The position numbers and the translations under genes were made by a program. Below, piece after piece: positions 1-9,233 of a DNA stretch of 22,723 bases; position 1 is the stretch's first letter, and the number at the start of each line of letters is the position of its first letter. This DNA is from an uncultured Lachnospiraceae bacterium (GTDB lineage Bacteria; Bacillota; Clostridia; Lachnospirales; Lachnospiraceae), in assembly GCA_902476645.1 (NCBI GenBank), contig CABSEG010000045.1, positions 1 to 22,723 of the forward strand, in the 5' to 3' direction. A model generated the notes under the pieces. It was given only the letters and a program-made list of their open reading frames with translations, ran no database searches and had not been told where the DNA came from.

Positions 1-51
1 TCTATTATCCCATACATGGTCTGCTTTTTCGAGGTACGCACTATCTACCGT

Positions 52-1632
52 TTACTTTTCTACAAGCACTTTTGCCACATTGGGAGAGAGAAAGGCAGGC
101 AGGGTGGGGCCCAGATGAATGTGTTTTACCCCCAGGTGCAGAAGAGCTAAAAGTACGATCACAGCCTTCTGCTCATACCAGGAAATATTATAGACAATGG
201 GGAGCTGGTTGATATCGTCAAATCCAAAGATTTCTTTTAATTTCAGGGCGATCACAGCCAGAGAATAGGAATCATTGCACTGTCCCGCATCCAGTACCCG
301 GGGGATATTTCCGATACTGCCTAAGTTTAACTTGTTATACTTATACTTGGCGCAGCCTGCAGTGAGGATAACGGTATCCTTCGGAAGGGCCTTGGCAAAT
401 TCTGTATAGTAGCCTCTAGAGTGAGCCCGTCCATCGCAGCCGGCCATGACGATAAATTTTTTGATGGCCCCTGTCTTTACAGCCTCTACCACCTGATCAG
501 CCAGGGCAAGTACCTGATGGTGAGCAAATCCTCCTATTATTTCGCCCTGCTCAATCTCATCAGGGGGTGCGCAGCGCTTGGCATGTGCAATGATCTCAGA
601 AAAATCTTTGATCTGACCAATCTCCCCGGGAATGTGTTTACAGCCAGGATATCCGGTGGCACCGGTAGTATAGAGCCGGTCCCGGTAGCTTTCCTTTGGC
701 GGCACAATACAATTGGTGGTCATCAGAATAGGGCCATGGAAACGCTCAAACTCTTCTTTCTGCTTCCACCAGGCATTTCCATAATTGCCCACAAAATGGG
801 GATACTTCTTAAAGGCAGGGTAATAATGCGCAGGCAGCATTTCGCAGTGAGTGTATACGTCCACCCCGGTTTCCTGGGTTTGCTCTAAGAGCATTTCCAG
901 ATCCCGAAGATCATGGCCGGAAATCAGAATACCAGGTCTGCTTCCAACGCCCAGCGATACCTTAGTGACTTCCGGATTTCCATAAGCTCTGGTATTGGCC
1001 TGATCCAAAAGTTCCATAGCGGATACGCCATACTTGCCGGTTTCCAATGCAAGGGAGAGATAGTCGTCTAGAGACAGGGAATCATCCAAAGTTGCAGCCA
1101 GGGCGCGCTGTAAAAAGGCGTCCAGATCTTCATTCTCCAAAAGCAGTACGTTGGCATGCTTGGTATAGGCAGCAAGACCCTTCAGACCGTATGTGATCAA
1201 TTCTCTCAGGCTTCGGATGTCCTCATTCCGAGTGGAAAGTACACCTACATGGGCGGCCTTTGATTCAAAATCGTCTTTTTTTCCGGTCCAAAGAGCGGCC
1301 TGGGCAAGTCCGTCCGGGTTCCGAACCTCAGAAAGGAAAGACTCCTTGATGCTTAGGGTCTCCTCAATACGGCCGATGATATCCGCCTTGTCAAAATTTA
1401 CATTGGTGATAGTGGTAAACAAATTCTGACCAATCAGATGATTGACGAAAACAGGAACTTGGGTTCCCTGACTGCGCAACTTTGTTGTGACAGCGGCTAA
1501 CCCCTTTGTGACATAAACCAGTAAATCCTGCATAGCCGCCACGTCCGGCTTCTTTCCGCAGACGCCCGACTGGGTGCAGCCGGTACATCCGGCAGTCTCC
1601 TGACATTGATAACAAAACATCTTCTGTTCCAT
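52..1632 (-). CDS. hcp: Hybrid cluster protein (hydroxylamine reductase / NO-detoxifying Hcp)
   Basis: Cytoplasmic Fe-S protein of 526 aa. The family reduces hydroxylamine in vitro and is linked to nitric oxide and nitrosative stress in anaerobes. The N-terminus carries the cysteine cluster for the cubane (C7, C10, C19, C25, with an extra C16). The hybrid-cluster ligands known from Desulfovibrio Hcp all appear in order: H240 (ISGHD), E264 (HCEML), C308 (TTNCIVPP), C399 (AGCDGR), C427 (AGCAKY), C452 (AGQCNDS), E487 and K489 (WYEQKA). Length and full ligand set indicate an intact class I-type enzyme. The start at 1632 has a GGAGGAG-type site upstream; an ATG four codons downstream is a less likely alternative. 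The gene is divergent from a Crp/Fnr regulator, which is the usual genomic partner of hcp, and a shared palindrome lies between them. Its terminator would lie left of the window. Confidence 0.96.
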   Translation of the reverse strand: MEQKMFCYQCQETAGCTGCTQSGVCGKKPDVAAMQDLLVYVTKGLAAVTTKLRSQGTQVPVFVNHLIGQNLFTTITNVNFDKADIIGRIEETLSIKESFLSEVRNPDGLAQAALWTGKKDDFESKAAHVGVLSTRNEDIRSLRELITYGLKGLAAYTKHANVLLLENEDLDAFLQRALAATLDDSLSLDDYLSLALETGKYGVSAMELLDQANTRAYGNPEVTKVSLGVGSRPGILISGHDLRDLEMLLEQTQETGVDVYTHCEMLPAHYYPAFKKYPHFVGNYGNAWWKQKEEFERFHGPILMTTNCIVPPKESYRDRLYTTGATGYPGCKHIPGEIGQIKDFSEIIAHAKRCAPPDEIEQGEIIGGFAHHQVLALADQVVEAVKTGAIKKFIVMAGCDGRAHSRGYYTEFAKALPKDTVILTAGCAKYKYNKLNLGSIGNIPRVLDAGQCNDSYSLAVIALKLKEIFGFDDINQLPIVYNISWYEQKAVIVLLALLHLGVKHIHLGPTLPAFLSPNVAKVLVEK

Positions 1633-1666
1633 TTACAGCTCCTCCTCTTAACAGAACCGCCACACG

Positions 1667-1687
1667 TTTCCGGCTCTATTCCGGAAA
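1667..1687 (-). other. Inverted repeat in the hcp 5' leader
   Basis: TTTCCGG and CCGGAAA form a perfect 7-bp inverted repeat with a 7-nt loop (1674-1680). It sits about 35 nt upstream of the hcp start codon, inside the likely transcribed leader. It could be an RNA hairpin or a second protein site; the sequence alone does not decide. Confidence 0.4.
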
Positions 1688-1707
1688 GGCAGTTTTGTAT
1701 TCGTTTC

Positions 1708-1736
1708 TTGACTTCCGAAAGGGAGTATACTATATT
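1708..1736 (+). promoter_or_regulatory. Sigma-A-like promoter of the Crp/Fnr regulator gene
   Basis: TTGACT (1708-1713) and TATATT (1731-1736) are separated by 17 nt. The predicted start of transcription is near 1743, which puts the 14-bp palindrome just downstream of it, a position typical of repression. Confidence 0.65.
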
Positions 1737-1751
1737 GAATTCCAAAAAACA

Positions 1752-1765
1752 GTTGTTATAACAAC
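1752..1765. promoter_or_regulatory. Perfect 14-bp palindrome, probable operator for the Crp/Fnr regulator
   Basis: GTTGTTATAACAAC is identical to its own reverse complement. It lies between the divergent hcp and Crp/Fnr genes and ends just before the AAAAGGAG ribosome binding site of the regulator. Crp/Fnr proteins bind two-fold symmetric sites of about this size. Binding here by the neighbouring regulator is an inference from position and symmetry. Confidence 0.65.
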
Positions 1766-1778
1766 AAAAGGAGCATCC

Positions 1779-2495
1779 ATGGATTTTTTATATTTAGCAG
1801 GAACTCCGCTCTTTTATGGGGCATCCCCCAAAGAGACAGAAGAGATGATTACCTGTCTGGGAGCAAGACAGAGACACTATAAAAAAGGAGAGGCGGTCCA
1901 TCACATTGGTGATGTGATATCAACTGTGGGACTGGTAGTATCCGGAAGCGTCCTGATTGAAAACGACGATGTGTGGGGAAACCGAAGCATCTTAGACAAG
2001 GTGGAAAGAGGGCAGATTTTTGGGGAGACCTATGCCTGCATACCGGGAGAAAGGATGATGGTCAGTGTAGCGGCTGCCGAGCCCAGTGAGATTCTGTTTT
2101 TCGATGTGGGGAAAATGTGGAAGGTTTGCCCTAATGCCTGCCGGCATCATCACAGGCTGATTCAGAATCTTTTGATGATTTCTGCCCAGAAAAATCTGAA
2201 CCTGTCCAGAAGGATATTTCATACTTCTTCAAAGTCAATCCGGGGGCGGCTGTTTTCTTATTTATCGTATCAGTCTGTGAAGTACGGCAGCCGGGAATTT
2301 GTGCTCCCATTTAATCGCCAGCAGCTGGCGGATTACCTGGGGGTGGACCGTTCCGCAATGTCCAATGAGCTTAGTAAAATGCAACGAGAAGGTTTGATCC
2401 AACTGGACAAAAATCACGTTCGGTTACCAAGAGATAACAGTGTGTCGAAAAATGACGAAAAGTTTGAAAATTTATACTATGATACTGAAAAATAG
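1779..2495 (+). CDS. Crp/Fnr-family transcriptional regulator, likely controller of hcp
   Basis: DNA-binding regulator of 238 aa with an N-terminal cyclic-nucleotide-binding-like sensor fold (about residues 10-115), a dimerization helix and a C-terminal winged helix-turn-helix (about 178-208, containing RQQLADYLGVDRSAMSNEL). Cysteines are C26, C87, C117 and C121, the last two in a CPNAC motif at the start of the dimer helix; no Fnr-type N-terminal cysteine cluster is seen, so an oxygen-sensing 4Fe-4S cluster is not indicated. I chose the ATG at 1779 because AAAAGGAG precedes it and the protein then begins like the family; an upstream ATG at 1695 would overlap the promoter and the palindrome. 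Divergence from hcp suggests an HcpR-like role in the response to nitric oxide or nitrite, but this is inferred from the neighbourhood. The ligand is unknown. Confidence 0.88.
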   Translation: MDFLYLAGTPLFYGASPKETEEMITCLGARQRHYKKGEAVHHIGDVISTVGLVVSGSVLIENDDVWGNRSILDKVERGQIFGETYACIPGERMMVSVAAAEPSEILFFDVGKMWKVCPNACRHHHRLIQNLLMISAQKNLNLSRRIFHTSSKSIRGRLFSYLSYQSVKYGSREFVLPFNRQQLADYLGVDRSAMSNELSKMQREGLIQLDKNHVRLPRDNSVSKNDEKFENLYYDTEK

Positions 2496-2498
2496 GGG

Positions 2499-2527
2499 TA
2501 CAAAACCATGTGTATTTTTGTTATAAT
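2499..2527 (+). promoter_or_regulatory. Probable promoter of the GH2 gene
   Basis: An extended -10 element, TG-T-TATAAT (2519-2527), lies just after the regulator stop codon. The -35 candidate TACAAA (2499-2504) is weak but spaced 17 nt away. The transcript would have a leader of about 135 nt that includes a 12-codon reading frame (2604-2642, MKKKRDSHTKRL), whose SD-like sequence is too close to its ATG to be convincing. Confidence 0.5.
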
Positions 2528-2668
2528 ATATCAATATCTCCTAAAATACCCTGGATGAAGGATTGGTTTTGGCGGAGATATCCAAAAAGAAGGAAAGGAG
2601 GAGATGAAAAAGAAACGTGATTCTCATACAAAGAGATTGTAACTGGTGTTAGAAAGAGGAGGAAAGGA

Positions 2669-5600
2669 ATGCAAAACAAAAAGCAGGTAATGAAAAAAAC
2701 CGTAGCCTTTTTTATGAGCATGGTTTTTGCCCTGACAAGCTCAGGCCTGGATTCATCCCTGCGGCAGGGACAGGCAAAGGAGCCGGAAGCTGCCGTGCAG
2801 GAGGATGTGGCACGTGAGTCTAAGGCGGTGCAGTTAAGCGAGCGAAAGATACCGTTTAACGATGACTGGAAATTTAAACTGGTAAATAAGTACGATATCA
2901 ATGATAACAGCGTACAGGCAGAGGCCCCGGACTATGACGATTCCGGATGGGAGTATGTGGAAGTCCCCCATGACTGGTCCATCTATGAAGAGTTTGAAAA
3001 CACAAATGGAGTCAGACCCAATCAGGGAAGTCTTCCCGGAGGCGTGGGCTGGTATCGCAAGAGCTTCACGCTCTCAGACGAATTTAAAGATAAAACCATA
3101 TCCATCCAGTTTGACGGCGTTCAGATGGTCAGCCAGGTATGGGTCAATGGAAAGACGTTTGACGACTGGAAGCAGTATTTAGGATATGTGACCTTTTCTT
3201 ATGATATCACGGACTACTTAAATTTCGATGGAGAAGAAAACGTGATTGCCGTGAAGGTACAGACCTCCAACAGCAGCTCCCGCTGGTATACGGGGGCGGG
3301 AATTTATCGGAACGTGTGGCTGGTGGCCACCGATCAGGTACATGTGGCGGAAAACGGCGTTTATGTGACGACTCCGCTGGAAAAGACCCAGAATGCGGAA
3401 GGACAACCCTACGGTAAGTATGAGGAGATGGTAGATCCTGTAAAGGCTGGTGTGGATATTCAGACCGAGATCTCCAATGATACAAAGGAAACCAGCACGG
3501 TTACCCTGAAGTCTACCATCTATGACAAGGAAGCAGATGTGGTGTCTGTGGAAGCCAAGGATGTGGAGATCGGCGCCGAGCAGACTAAGACGGTGGAACA
3601 GTCGGTAGACGTGGATCATCCAAAGCTTTGGTCTACAGAGGATCCCAATCTGTATTGGGTGAGAACCGAAGTGATCTCGGGAGGCGAAGTGATCGATCAG
3701 ACAGATACCCGCTTCGGTATTCGTTACGTTGCCCTGGACTCTGACACGGGCTTCTACTTAAACGGCGTAAATATGAAGTTAAACGGCGTGTGCGAACACT
3801 CTGATCTGGGGGCTCTTGGTATGGAAGTTTACCAGGCAGCCATCGACCGGAGAATCCGTACCTTAAAGAGCTTTGGCTGCAATGCCATCCGTACGTCTCA
3901 CAATCCGGTATCACCGGAGTACATCGAGGCCTGCGATCGTCTGGGCATCCTGGTATTTGAAGAAGCCTTTGACCAGTGGCTGTACAGCAAAAACAGCGAT
4001 GATTACCACAAATACTTTAACAAAGCTTCTGACGGAGAGACCGTAGTTTTTGATAAGACCAGCGACAACAACAGCATTCAGGTATACAGAGAAGATCTGG
4101 TTTCCAATGCGGAGCGGGATATCAAGGCTATGGTAGACCGGGATAAGAACTCGCCGTCCATCTTTGCCTGGAGTACCGGAAACGAGATCTATGATTCCAG
4201 AGAGAAACACGGCATGGATACGCTTAGCATGCTGACCGGATGGATTAAGGAGATTGACGAAACCAGACCGGTTGCTGCCTGCCCGCCAACCTGGGATAAT
4301 TACGGGTATAATGACAGTCAGCAGGAAAAGCATCTGGCAGCAGCAGAGTTTTCTGGGTTTAACTATGCCCAGGGCCAATATGCAGGCGCACATCAGCGTT
4401 ACCCGGAGATGAATATTTTTGGTTCTGAGACGGCATCAGCGTTCTATGACAGAGGAAATTATTCTGTGGGCGGCGGAACCAGAGAACCCAGCGAATACCC
4501 CACAGCTTGGAACTTTTCCTCTGCTACGTATTCCATTGAGATGACCAGACCGGATTATGTAGCCGGAGAATTTGTATGGACGGGACATGATTATCTGGGA
4601 GAGCCTACGCCTAAGAGCTGGCCTTCCAAGAGTTCCTATTTTGGAATCGTGGATACAGCTGGCTTTGAGAAGGATGCTTTCTATCTGTACCGGAGCGTGT
4701 GGACAGATATCCCCACCGTACATATTCTGCCACAGAACTGGAATTACAGCGCGGGACAGACCATACCGCTGTATATCTATACCAATGCGAAGAGTGTGGA
4801 ACTATTCCTGAATGGAGAATCCTTAGGGGTTCGGAATTTTGATAAAGAGACCGCAAGCCCTGCATACATTCACTGGAGCGACAGCTTTGAGTTCCAGCCG
4901 GGAGAGCTGAAGGCCGTAGGGTATGACGGAGAAGATGCCACTGGAAATATAATCGCTACGGACGTGGTGCAGACCACCGGTGAGGCCAGTGATCTGGAAT
5001 TGTCCGCAGATCGGGCTTATATCCAGAACGACGGACGTGACCTGGTATATGTGGAAGCGACGGTTGTGGACAACGCGGGAAATATGGTACCTGATGCGGA
5101 CAACAGAATTACCTTCCAGGTACAGGGCGGAGAGATCGTGGCAGTGGATAACGGAAATGCCAGAGATCTGGATCCCTACAGAGGGGTAAATACCAGAAAT
5201 GCTTATAATGGAAAAGCTCTGGTGATTGTAAAGGCCACAGAAGGCAGTACCGAGGATATTAAGGTGACCGCTACAGCCGAGAGCGACAGCGGTAGGATCT
5301 ATTCCAATGAAGTGACGGTAGGCTCAAGAGTAGAACTTCCGGGAGATGGAACAGATGCGCCTGAGGTACTTATGCCTGAGGTTACAGTTGGTAAAGGCGT
5401 GGATGTGGAAACCGTACTGCCAACCACCATTGATATGCTCTACAGCAATGGTGTGATCGAACAGTCTGTGATCACGACCTGGAATCTGGAGAATCTGAAT
5501 GTAAACGAACCTGGAGAATATACGGTAACCGGAACGGCGGATGGACTGAGTGAGCCATTTGAGTGTAAAGTTACGGTAAAAGAGATTAATCGTGTAACGG

Positions 5601-8600
5601 ATGTTGAGGTGACGACCATTGTAGGAGTAGAGCCTTCTCTTCCAAGAACAGTTACCGTAGAATATGCTGACGGCACCACAGGCGCAGCAGTCGTGGAGTG
5701 GGATGAAGTCCCGGAAGAATCTTACGCGCAGACAGGTACCTTTACCGTACAGGGAAGTATTGGAGATGGTCTGACTGTAACGGCCAGTGTCGCAGTGAAA
5801 GAAGTAAAATCCATTGAAGAAGTACAGGCAGATACGCTGTTAGGTCAGATGCCCACGCTTCCAGGAAGTGTTGAAGTAACCTTCACGGATGATACCAAGG
5901 AAGAGGTAGGAGTCAGCTGGGCGATCAGCCAGGAGGATGTGGAGTCCGCAGGTGTGGTAAAGGTTACCGGAAAGCTTTTGGGAATCTTGCAGACAACTGC
6001 CACAGTCCGTGTACAGTATGTGGTATATGCCACGGATCTGGAGTGGTCAGAGACAAGCGGAGAAGTTGTGGCAGACCGGACGGTAGGAGGCAGTGAGTTG
6101 AAAGCCAGAGTGGATCAGGGAGGACCGCCAACTCCATATGACAGAGGAATCGGAACCCTGGCAGACTCTGAGGTAGTATATGATATCTCCGGAAAAGGCT
6201 ATGACCGCTTCCAGTCCTATATCAGTCTGGGATTCGATTATGGCCAGGGCGCCCAGGGAGCCGTTGTATTCAAGGTATATCTGGACGATGAGGAAGATCC
6301 CGCCTATGAGAGTCCCGTTATGACCCATGCCACAAAGAATATCCTGGTGGATGTGGATGTAAGCGATGCTTCCAAGGTTCGTTTGGTAACGGAGGTTGGT
6401 ATTCCGGAAGGCGGAGAGGCCTTTGATGAGCAGTTTAACCTGGGTGACTGGTGTGATGCCAAATTTGTATCCGGCAATCTGACCGTAGAGGAGGCTATGC
6501 CTGATGAAAACTTCTTCTATTATACAGAGTTAGGAGAAATACCAGAACTGTATGATACGGTGGATGTAAAGATTGATGAAGAAAACACAGGTTCCTTCCA
6601 TGTGGAATGGCCTGAGTTTACGGCGGAAATGTTTGATGAAGCCGGCTATCAGGAGATGGAAGGTATCGTAACCGGTGTGAAGGACACAACAGTAAAGGCG
6701 AAAGTGATCGTAGATTACGAAAATGCCATGCTGGATGCCAACGTCCTGGATGCGATCGGAACCTATGAGATGGATGAGACGTTTAATTATGTCGATACTC
6801 CGGATGCCAAGGTGGACATCAATACCATGGATGATATTCATCAGAATTCTTCCCTGATTTATCAGTGGACCAGCAATCTGTTGATTGAGAATTGTACCAC
6901 AAAGGATTATGGATTTAACTATGGCGTGTATCCCGACCCCAACAGTGCAAATCCGGAGTACATGATTGTACGCGCCCCGGCTATGCAGAGCTTCACGGTA
7001 AGAGGTACGGCATCCGATGACAGCAACGCAAACAAGAACTTTACGTTCTACACATCGTCTGACGGAAAGAATTGGACAGAGTTTAAGGACTATGAAAAGA
7101 CGGCAGATACGTCATGGGGTGTATGGCCCAGCAGACTCTATACGGCAAAAGAGTTACCCACAGATACACATTACTTAAAGATCGCATTCCCAACGGGAGG
7201 CACATGGCAGTTTAATCTGAATGAAATACATGTTCAGGGTGGTCAGCATTCCCAGGAAGGTATCTATACGGTAGGATTGAATACGAATGGAGGAACACTT
7301 CCCGCGGGCACGGCAAATAAGATTTCTGTTAAGGATGGACAGGCTGTTGGAGAGCTGCCCACTCCGGAAAGAAACCGCTATACTTTCAAAGGATGGTTTA
7401 CCCAGAAGGAAGGCGGAGAGGAAATTACCGCGTCCTATGTACCGGAAAAATCCGTGGTGCTTTATGCACAGTGGGAGAAAATCCCGGTAGAGGAAGAAGA
7501 GACCGTGATCTACTTTGTGGACAGTGGGGCCACGGAATTTTCCAGTGAAGGACAGGCCTTTGTGGAAGAGTGGGCAGACACCATTCAAAACACCAGGCCG
7601 GATCAGTCTTACAATGCATCCAGTGGTTGGGGATATACCAACAGTGACGCCGACGTACAGACCAATGGCAGCGGAGATGCCTATACTACCATCCGCCATT
7701 TCCAGGCAGGGCACAATGGGTTGACTTTAACATATAAGTTTGCGCTGGATGCGGGAACTTACGATGTGATCACAGGATTCTACGATCCGTGGGCTCAATA
7801 TGCAGGGGACGACCGTCATGCCAAAATTACCGTGGAAGACGGGGCAAATACCGTACTTGCCACAAAAGAAGACTATAAGATCAGCGGAAACAAAGAAACT
7901 GTGACGCTGGAGGATGTTATGGTAGGCGCTGACGGAGATATCACGGTGAATTTCGCGCCGATTAAGAGCAACCCAGAGAACTTGGATAGCTGTGATATGT
8001 TGGTAAGCTTTATCGTTATCATCAAGAAGCCGGACAGCCTGACCAGACATAGGGTAACTTTTGACGCGCAGAATGGAACCGAGCCAACCTCCATCCAGGT
8101 AATCAGTGGAAATAAACTGATTCAGCCTGCAGATCCGGAGAAAGAGGATTATATCTTTGAGGGATGGTATCAGGACGAGGCTTTAAGCCAGCCTTGGAAT
8201 TTTGATGAAGATACTGTGACAAAGGACATGACCCTCTATGCCAAATGGACTTTGGATCCCGAACTGCTGGCTACGGTAACTTATGTAGCGGGAGAAGGCG
8301 GAAGAATTGAGGGAACCGCAGTACAAACCGTCCGGAAGGGCGAAAGTACTGACCAGGTAACAGCCGTAGCCAATGAAGGCTATGAGTTCGTAAAATGGGA
8401 TGATGGAAATACTCAGGCGGTAAGAACAGACGACAATGTACAGGAGGATGTAACCTACACCGCCATCTTCCAGAAGAAAGCGGGACCTGCTCCTGTGGAG
8501 AAAGTAACCGTAACCTATGTGGCCGGAGAAGGTGGAAAAATTGCAGGAAGCGCCGTACAGACCATCCAGAAGGGAGGAAGCACCTCTCAGGTGACAGCAG

Positions 8601-9232
8601 TAGCCAACGAAGGCTATACTTTCACCAAATGGAGTGACGGTGTGACAACAGCTCAGAGAACAGATACAAACGTAACGGCGTCAAAGACGGTAACAGCTCA
8701 GTTCAGCAAGAATCAGACTGTGACAGAGCCTGAACCGGAGGCAAAGAGCGTGAAGCTGAATGTGAAGAAAAAAATCACCATCGGCATGAAGGAAAAGGTA
8801 CAGCTGAAAGCCAATGTACTTCCAGCAGACGCTTCTCAGAAGGTGACCTGGAAATCCAGCAAGAAATCAGTAGTATCTGTGACTGCAAACGGAAAGATCA
8901 CCGGAAAGAAACGGGGAACGGCTATCATTACAGCAACCGCAGAAAATGGCAAGAAAGTAACCTGCCGGGTAACGGTAAAGAAGGCTCCAAAGAAGATTAC
9001 TTTGAAGTCCAATGTAAAGACCAAGACTCTTAAGAAAGGGAAGTCATGGACGATGAAGGTACAAGTACCTGGAAAGACAGCCAGCTATAAGATCACCTTT
9101 AAGTCTAATAAGAAGAAGGTTGCTACCGTTAATGCCAATGGTAAGATTAAAGCCAGAAAGAAGGGAACCGCTGTTATTACGGCGAGAACCTATAATGGCA
9201 AAACGGTGAAAGTAAAGATTCTTGTAAAATAA
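2669..9232 (+). CDS. Secreted giant glycoside hydrolase family 2 (beta-galactosidase-type) multidomain protein
   Basis: Exported 2,187-aa enzyme. Residues 1-36 form a signal peptide. The GH2 core follows: sugar-binding domain (about 59-220), Ig-like domain (230-352) and TIM barrel (355-680) with NAIRTSHNP (405-413), predicted acid/base E506 in GNEI and predicted nucleophile E587 in FGSETAS. Next come DUF4982-like (685-765) and GH2 domain-5-like (775-890) segments, three Big_4-like Ig modules (902-1117), an NPCBM-like carbohydrate-binding module (1119-1270), another Big_4-like segment (1280-1355), a discoidin-like module (1355-1530), an InlB B-repeat (1532-1610), an unassigned module (1612-1790), a second InlB-type repeat (1794-1865), two near-identical divergent InlB-type repeats and two lysine-rich Big_2 domains (2026-2187). 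No LPxTG or SLH anchor is visible. The start has GAGGAGG five nt upstream of its GGA spacer; an ATG at 2690 is an alternative. Substrate is probably a host or plant beta-galactoside, but the exact linkage cannot be read from the sequence. Confidence 0.92.
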   Translation: MQNKKQVMKKTVAFFMSMVFALTSSGLDSSLRQGQAKEPEAAVQEDVARESKAVQLSERKIPFNDDWKFKLVNKYDINDNSVQAEAPDYDDSGWEYVEVPHDWSIYEEFENTNGVRPNQGSLPGGVGWYRKSFTLSDEFKDKTISIQFDGVQMVSQVWVNGKTFDDWKQYLGYVTFSYDITDYLNFDGEENVIAVKVQTSNSSSRWYTGAGIYRNVWLVATDQVHVAENGVYVTTPLEKTQNAEGQPYGKYEEMVDPVKAGVDIQTEISNDTKETSTVTLKSTIYDKEADVVSVEAKDVEIGAEQTKTVEQSVDVDHPKLWSTEDPNLYWVRTEVISGGEVIDQTDTRFGIRYVALDSDTGFYLNGVNMKLNGVCEHSDLGALGMEVYQAAIDRRIRTLKSFGCNAIRTSHNPVSPEYIEACDRLGILVFEEAFDQWLYSKNSDDYHKYFNKASDGETVVFDKTSDNNSIQVYREDLVSNAERDIKAMVDRDKNSPSIFAWSTGNEIYDSREKHGMDTLSMLTGWIKEIDETRPVAACPPTWDNYGYNDSQQEKHLAAAEFSGFNYAQGQYAGAHQRYPEMNIFGSETASAFYDRGNYSVGGGTREPSEYPTAWNFSSATYSIEMTRPDYVAGEFVWTGHDYLGEPTPKSWPSKSSYFGIVDTAGFEKDAFYLYRSVWTDIPTVHILPQNWNYSAGQTIPLYIYTNAKSVELFLNGESLGVRNFDKETASPAYIHWSDSFEFQPGELKAVGYDGEDATGNIIATDVVQTTGEASDLELSADRAYIQNDGRDLVYVEATVVDNAGNMVPDADNRITFQVQGGEIVAVDNGNARDLDPYRGVNTRNAYNGKALVIVKATEGSTEDIKVTATAESDSGRIYSNEVTVGSRVELPGDGTDAPEVLMPEVTVGKGVDVETVLPTTIDMLYSNGVIEQSVITTWNLENLNVNEPGEYTVTGTADGLSEPFECKVTVKEINRVTDVEVTTIVGVEPSLPRTVTVEYADGTTGAAVVEWDEVPEESYAQTGTFTVQGSIGDGLTVTASVAVKEVKSIEEVQADTLLGQMPTLPGSVEVTFTDDTKEEVGVSWAISQEDVESAGVVKVTGKLLGILQTTATVRVQYVVYATDLEWSETSGEVVADRTVGGSELKARVDQGGPPTPYDRGIGTLADSEVVYDISGKGYDRFQSYISLGFDYGQGAQGAVVFKVYLDDEEDPAYESPVMTHATKNILVDVDVSDASKVRLVTEVGIPEGGEAFDEQFNLGDWCDAKFVSGNLTVEEAMPDENFFYYTELGEIPELYDTVDVKIDEENTGSFHVEWPEFTAEMFDEAGYQEMEGIVTGVKDTTVKAKVIVDYENAMLDANVLDAIGTYEMDETFNYVDTPDAKVDINTMDDIHQNSSLIYQWTSNLLIENCTTKDYGFNYGVYPDPNSANPEYMIVRAPAMQSFTVRGTASDDSNANKNFTFYTSSDGKNWTEFKDYEKTADTSWGVWPSRLYTAKELPTDTHYLKIAFPTGGTWQFNLNEIHVQGGQHSQEGIYTVGLNTNGGTLPAGTANKISVKDGQAVGELPTPERNRYTFKGWFTQKEGGEEITASYVPEKSVVLYAQWEKIPVEEEETVIYFVDSGATEFSSEGQAFVEEWADTIQNTRPDQSYNASSGWGYTNSDADVQTNGSGDAYTTIRHFQAGHNGLTLTYKFALDAGTYDVITGFYDPWAQYAGDDRHAKITVEDGANTVLATKEDYKISGNKETVTLEDVMVGADGDITVNFAPIKSNPENLDSCDMLVSFIVIIKKPDSLTRHRVTFDAQNGTEPTSIQVISGNKLIQPADPEKEDYIFEGWYQDEALSQPWNFDEDTVTKDMTLYAKWTLDPELLATVTYVAGEGGRIEGTAVQTVRKGESTDQVTAVANEGYEFVKWDDGNTQAVRTDDNVQEDVTYTAIFQKKAGPAPVEKVTVTYVAGEGGKIAGSAVQTIQKGGSTSQVTAVANEGYTFTKWSDGVTTAQRTDTNVTASKTVTAQFSKNQTVTEPEPEAKSVKLNVKKKITIGMKEKVQLKANVLPADASQKVTWKSSKKSVVSVTANGKITGKKRGTAIITATAENGKKVTCRVTVKKAPKKITLKSNVKTKTLKKGKSWTMKVQVPGKTASYKITFKSNKKKVATVNANGKIKARKKGTAVITARTYNGKTVKVKILVK
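8273..8709 (+). repeat. Tandem coding repeat of two divergent InlB-type modules within the GH2 protein
   Basis: Units at about 8273-8485 and 8507-8709 encode near-copies: both contain TVTYVAGEGG, then AVQT, QVTAVANEGY, a KW-DG segment and a T-NV segment. The spacer encodes AGPAPVEK. The similarity points to a recent internal duplication of one module. Confidence 0.8.
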
Positions 9233-9233
9233 G

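Noticed and set aside
421..888. 155-codon plus-strand reading frame
   Set aside because: It lies wholly antisense to the clearly conserved hcp gene, has no ribosome binding site and its translation shows no recognisable domain.
2604..2642. 12-codon frame MKKKRDSHTKRL in the GH2 leader as a regulatory peptide
   Set aside because: The SD-like GGAGG is only about 2 nt from the ATG, too close for good initiation, and the peptide has no leader-peptide signature.
3911..4393. 160-codon minus-strand reading frame inside the GH2 gene
   Set aside because: It is antisense to the catalytic barrel, where protein conservation explains the open frame; no start signal supports it.
7175..7714. 179-codon minus-strand reading frame inside the GH2 gene
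   Set aside because: A shadow of the long plus-strand gene with no SD sequence and no family resemblance.
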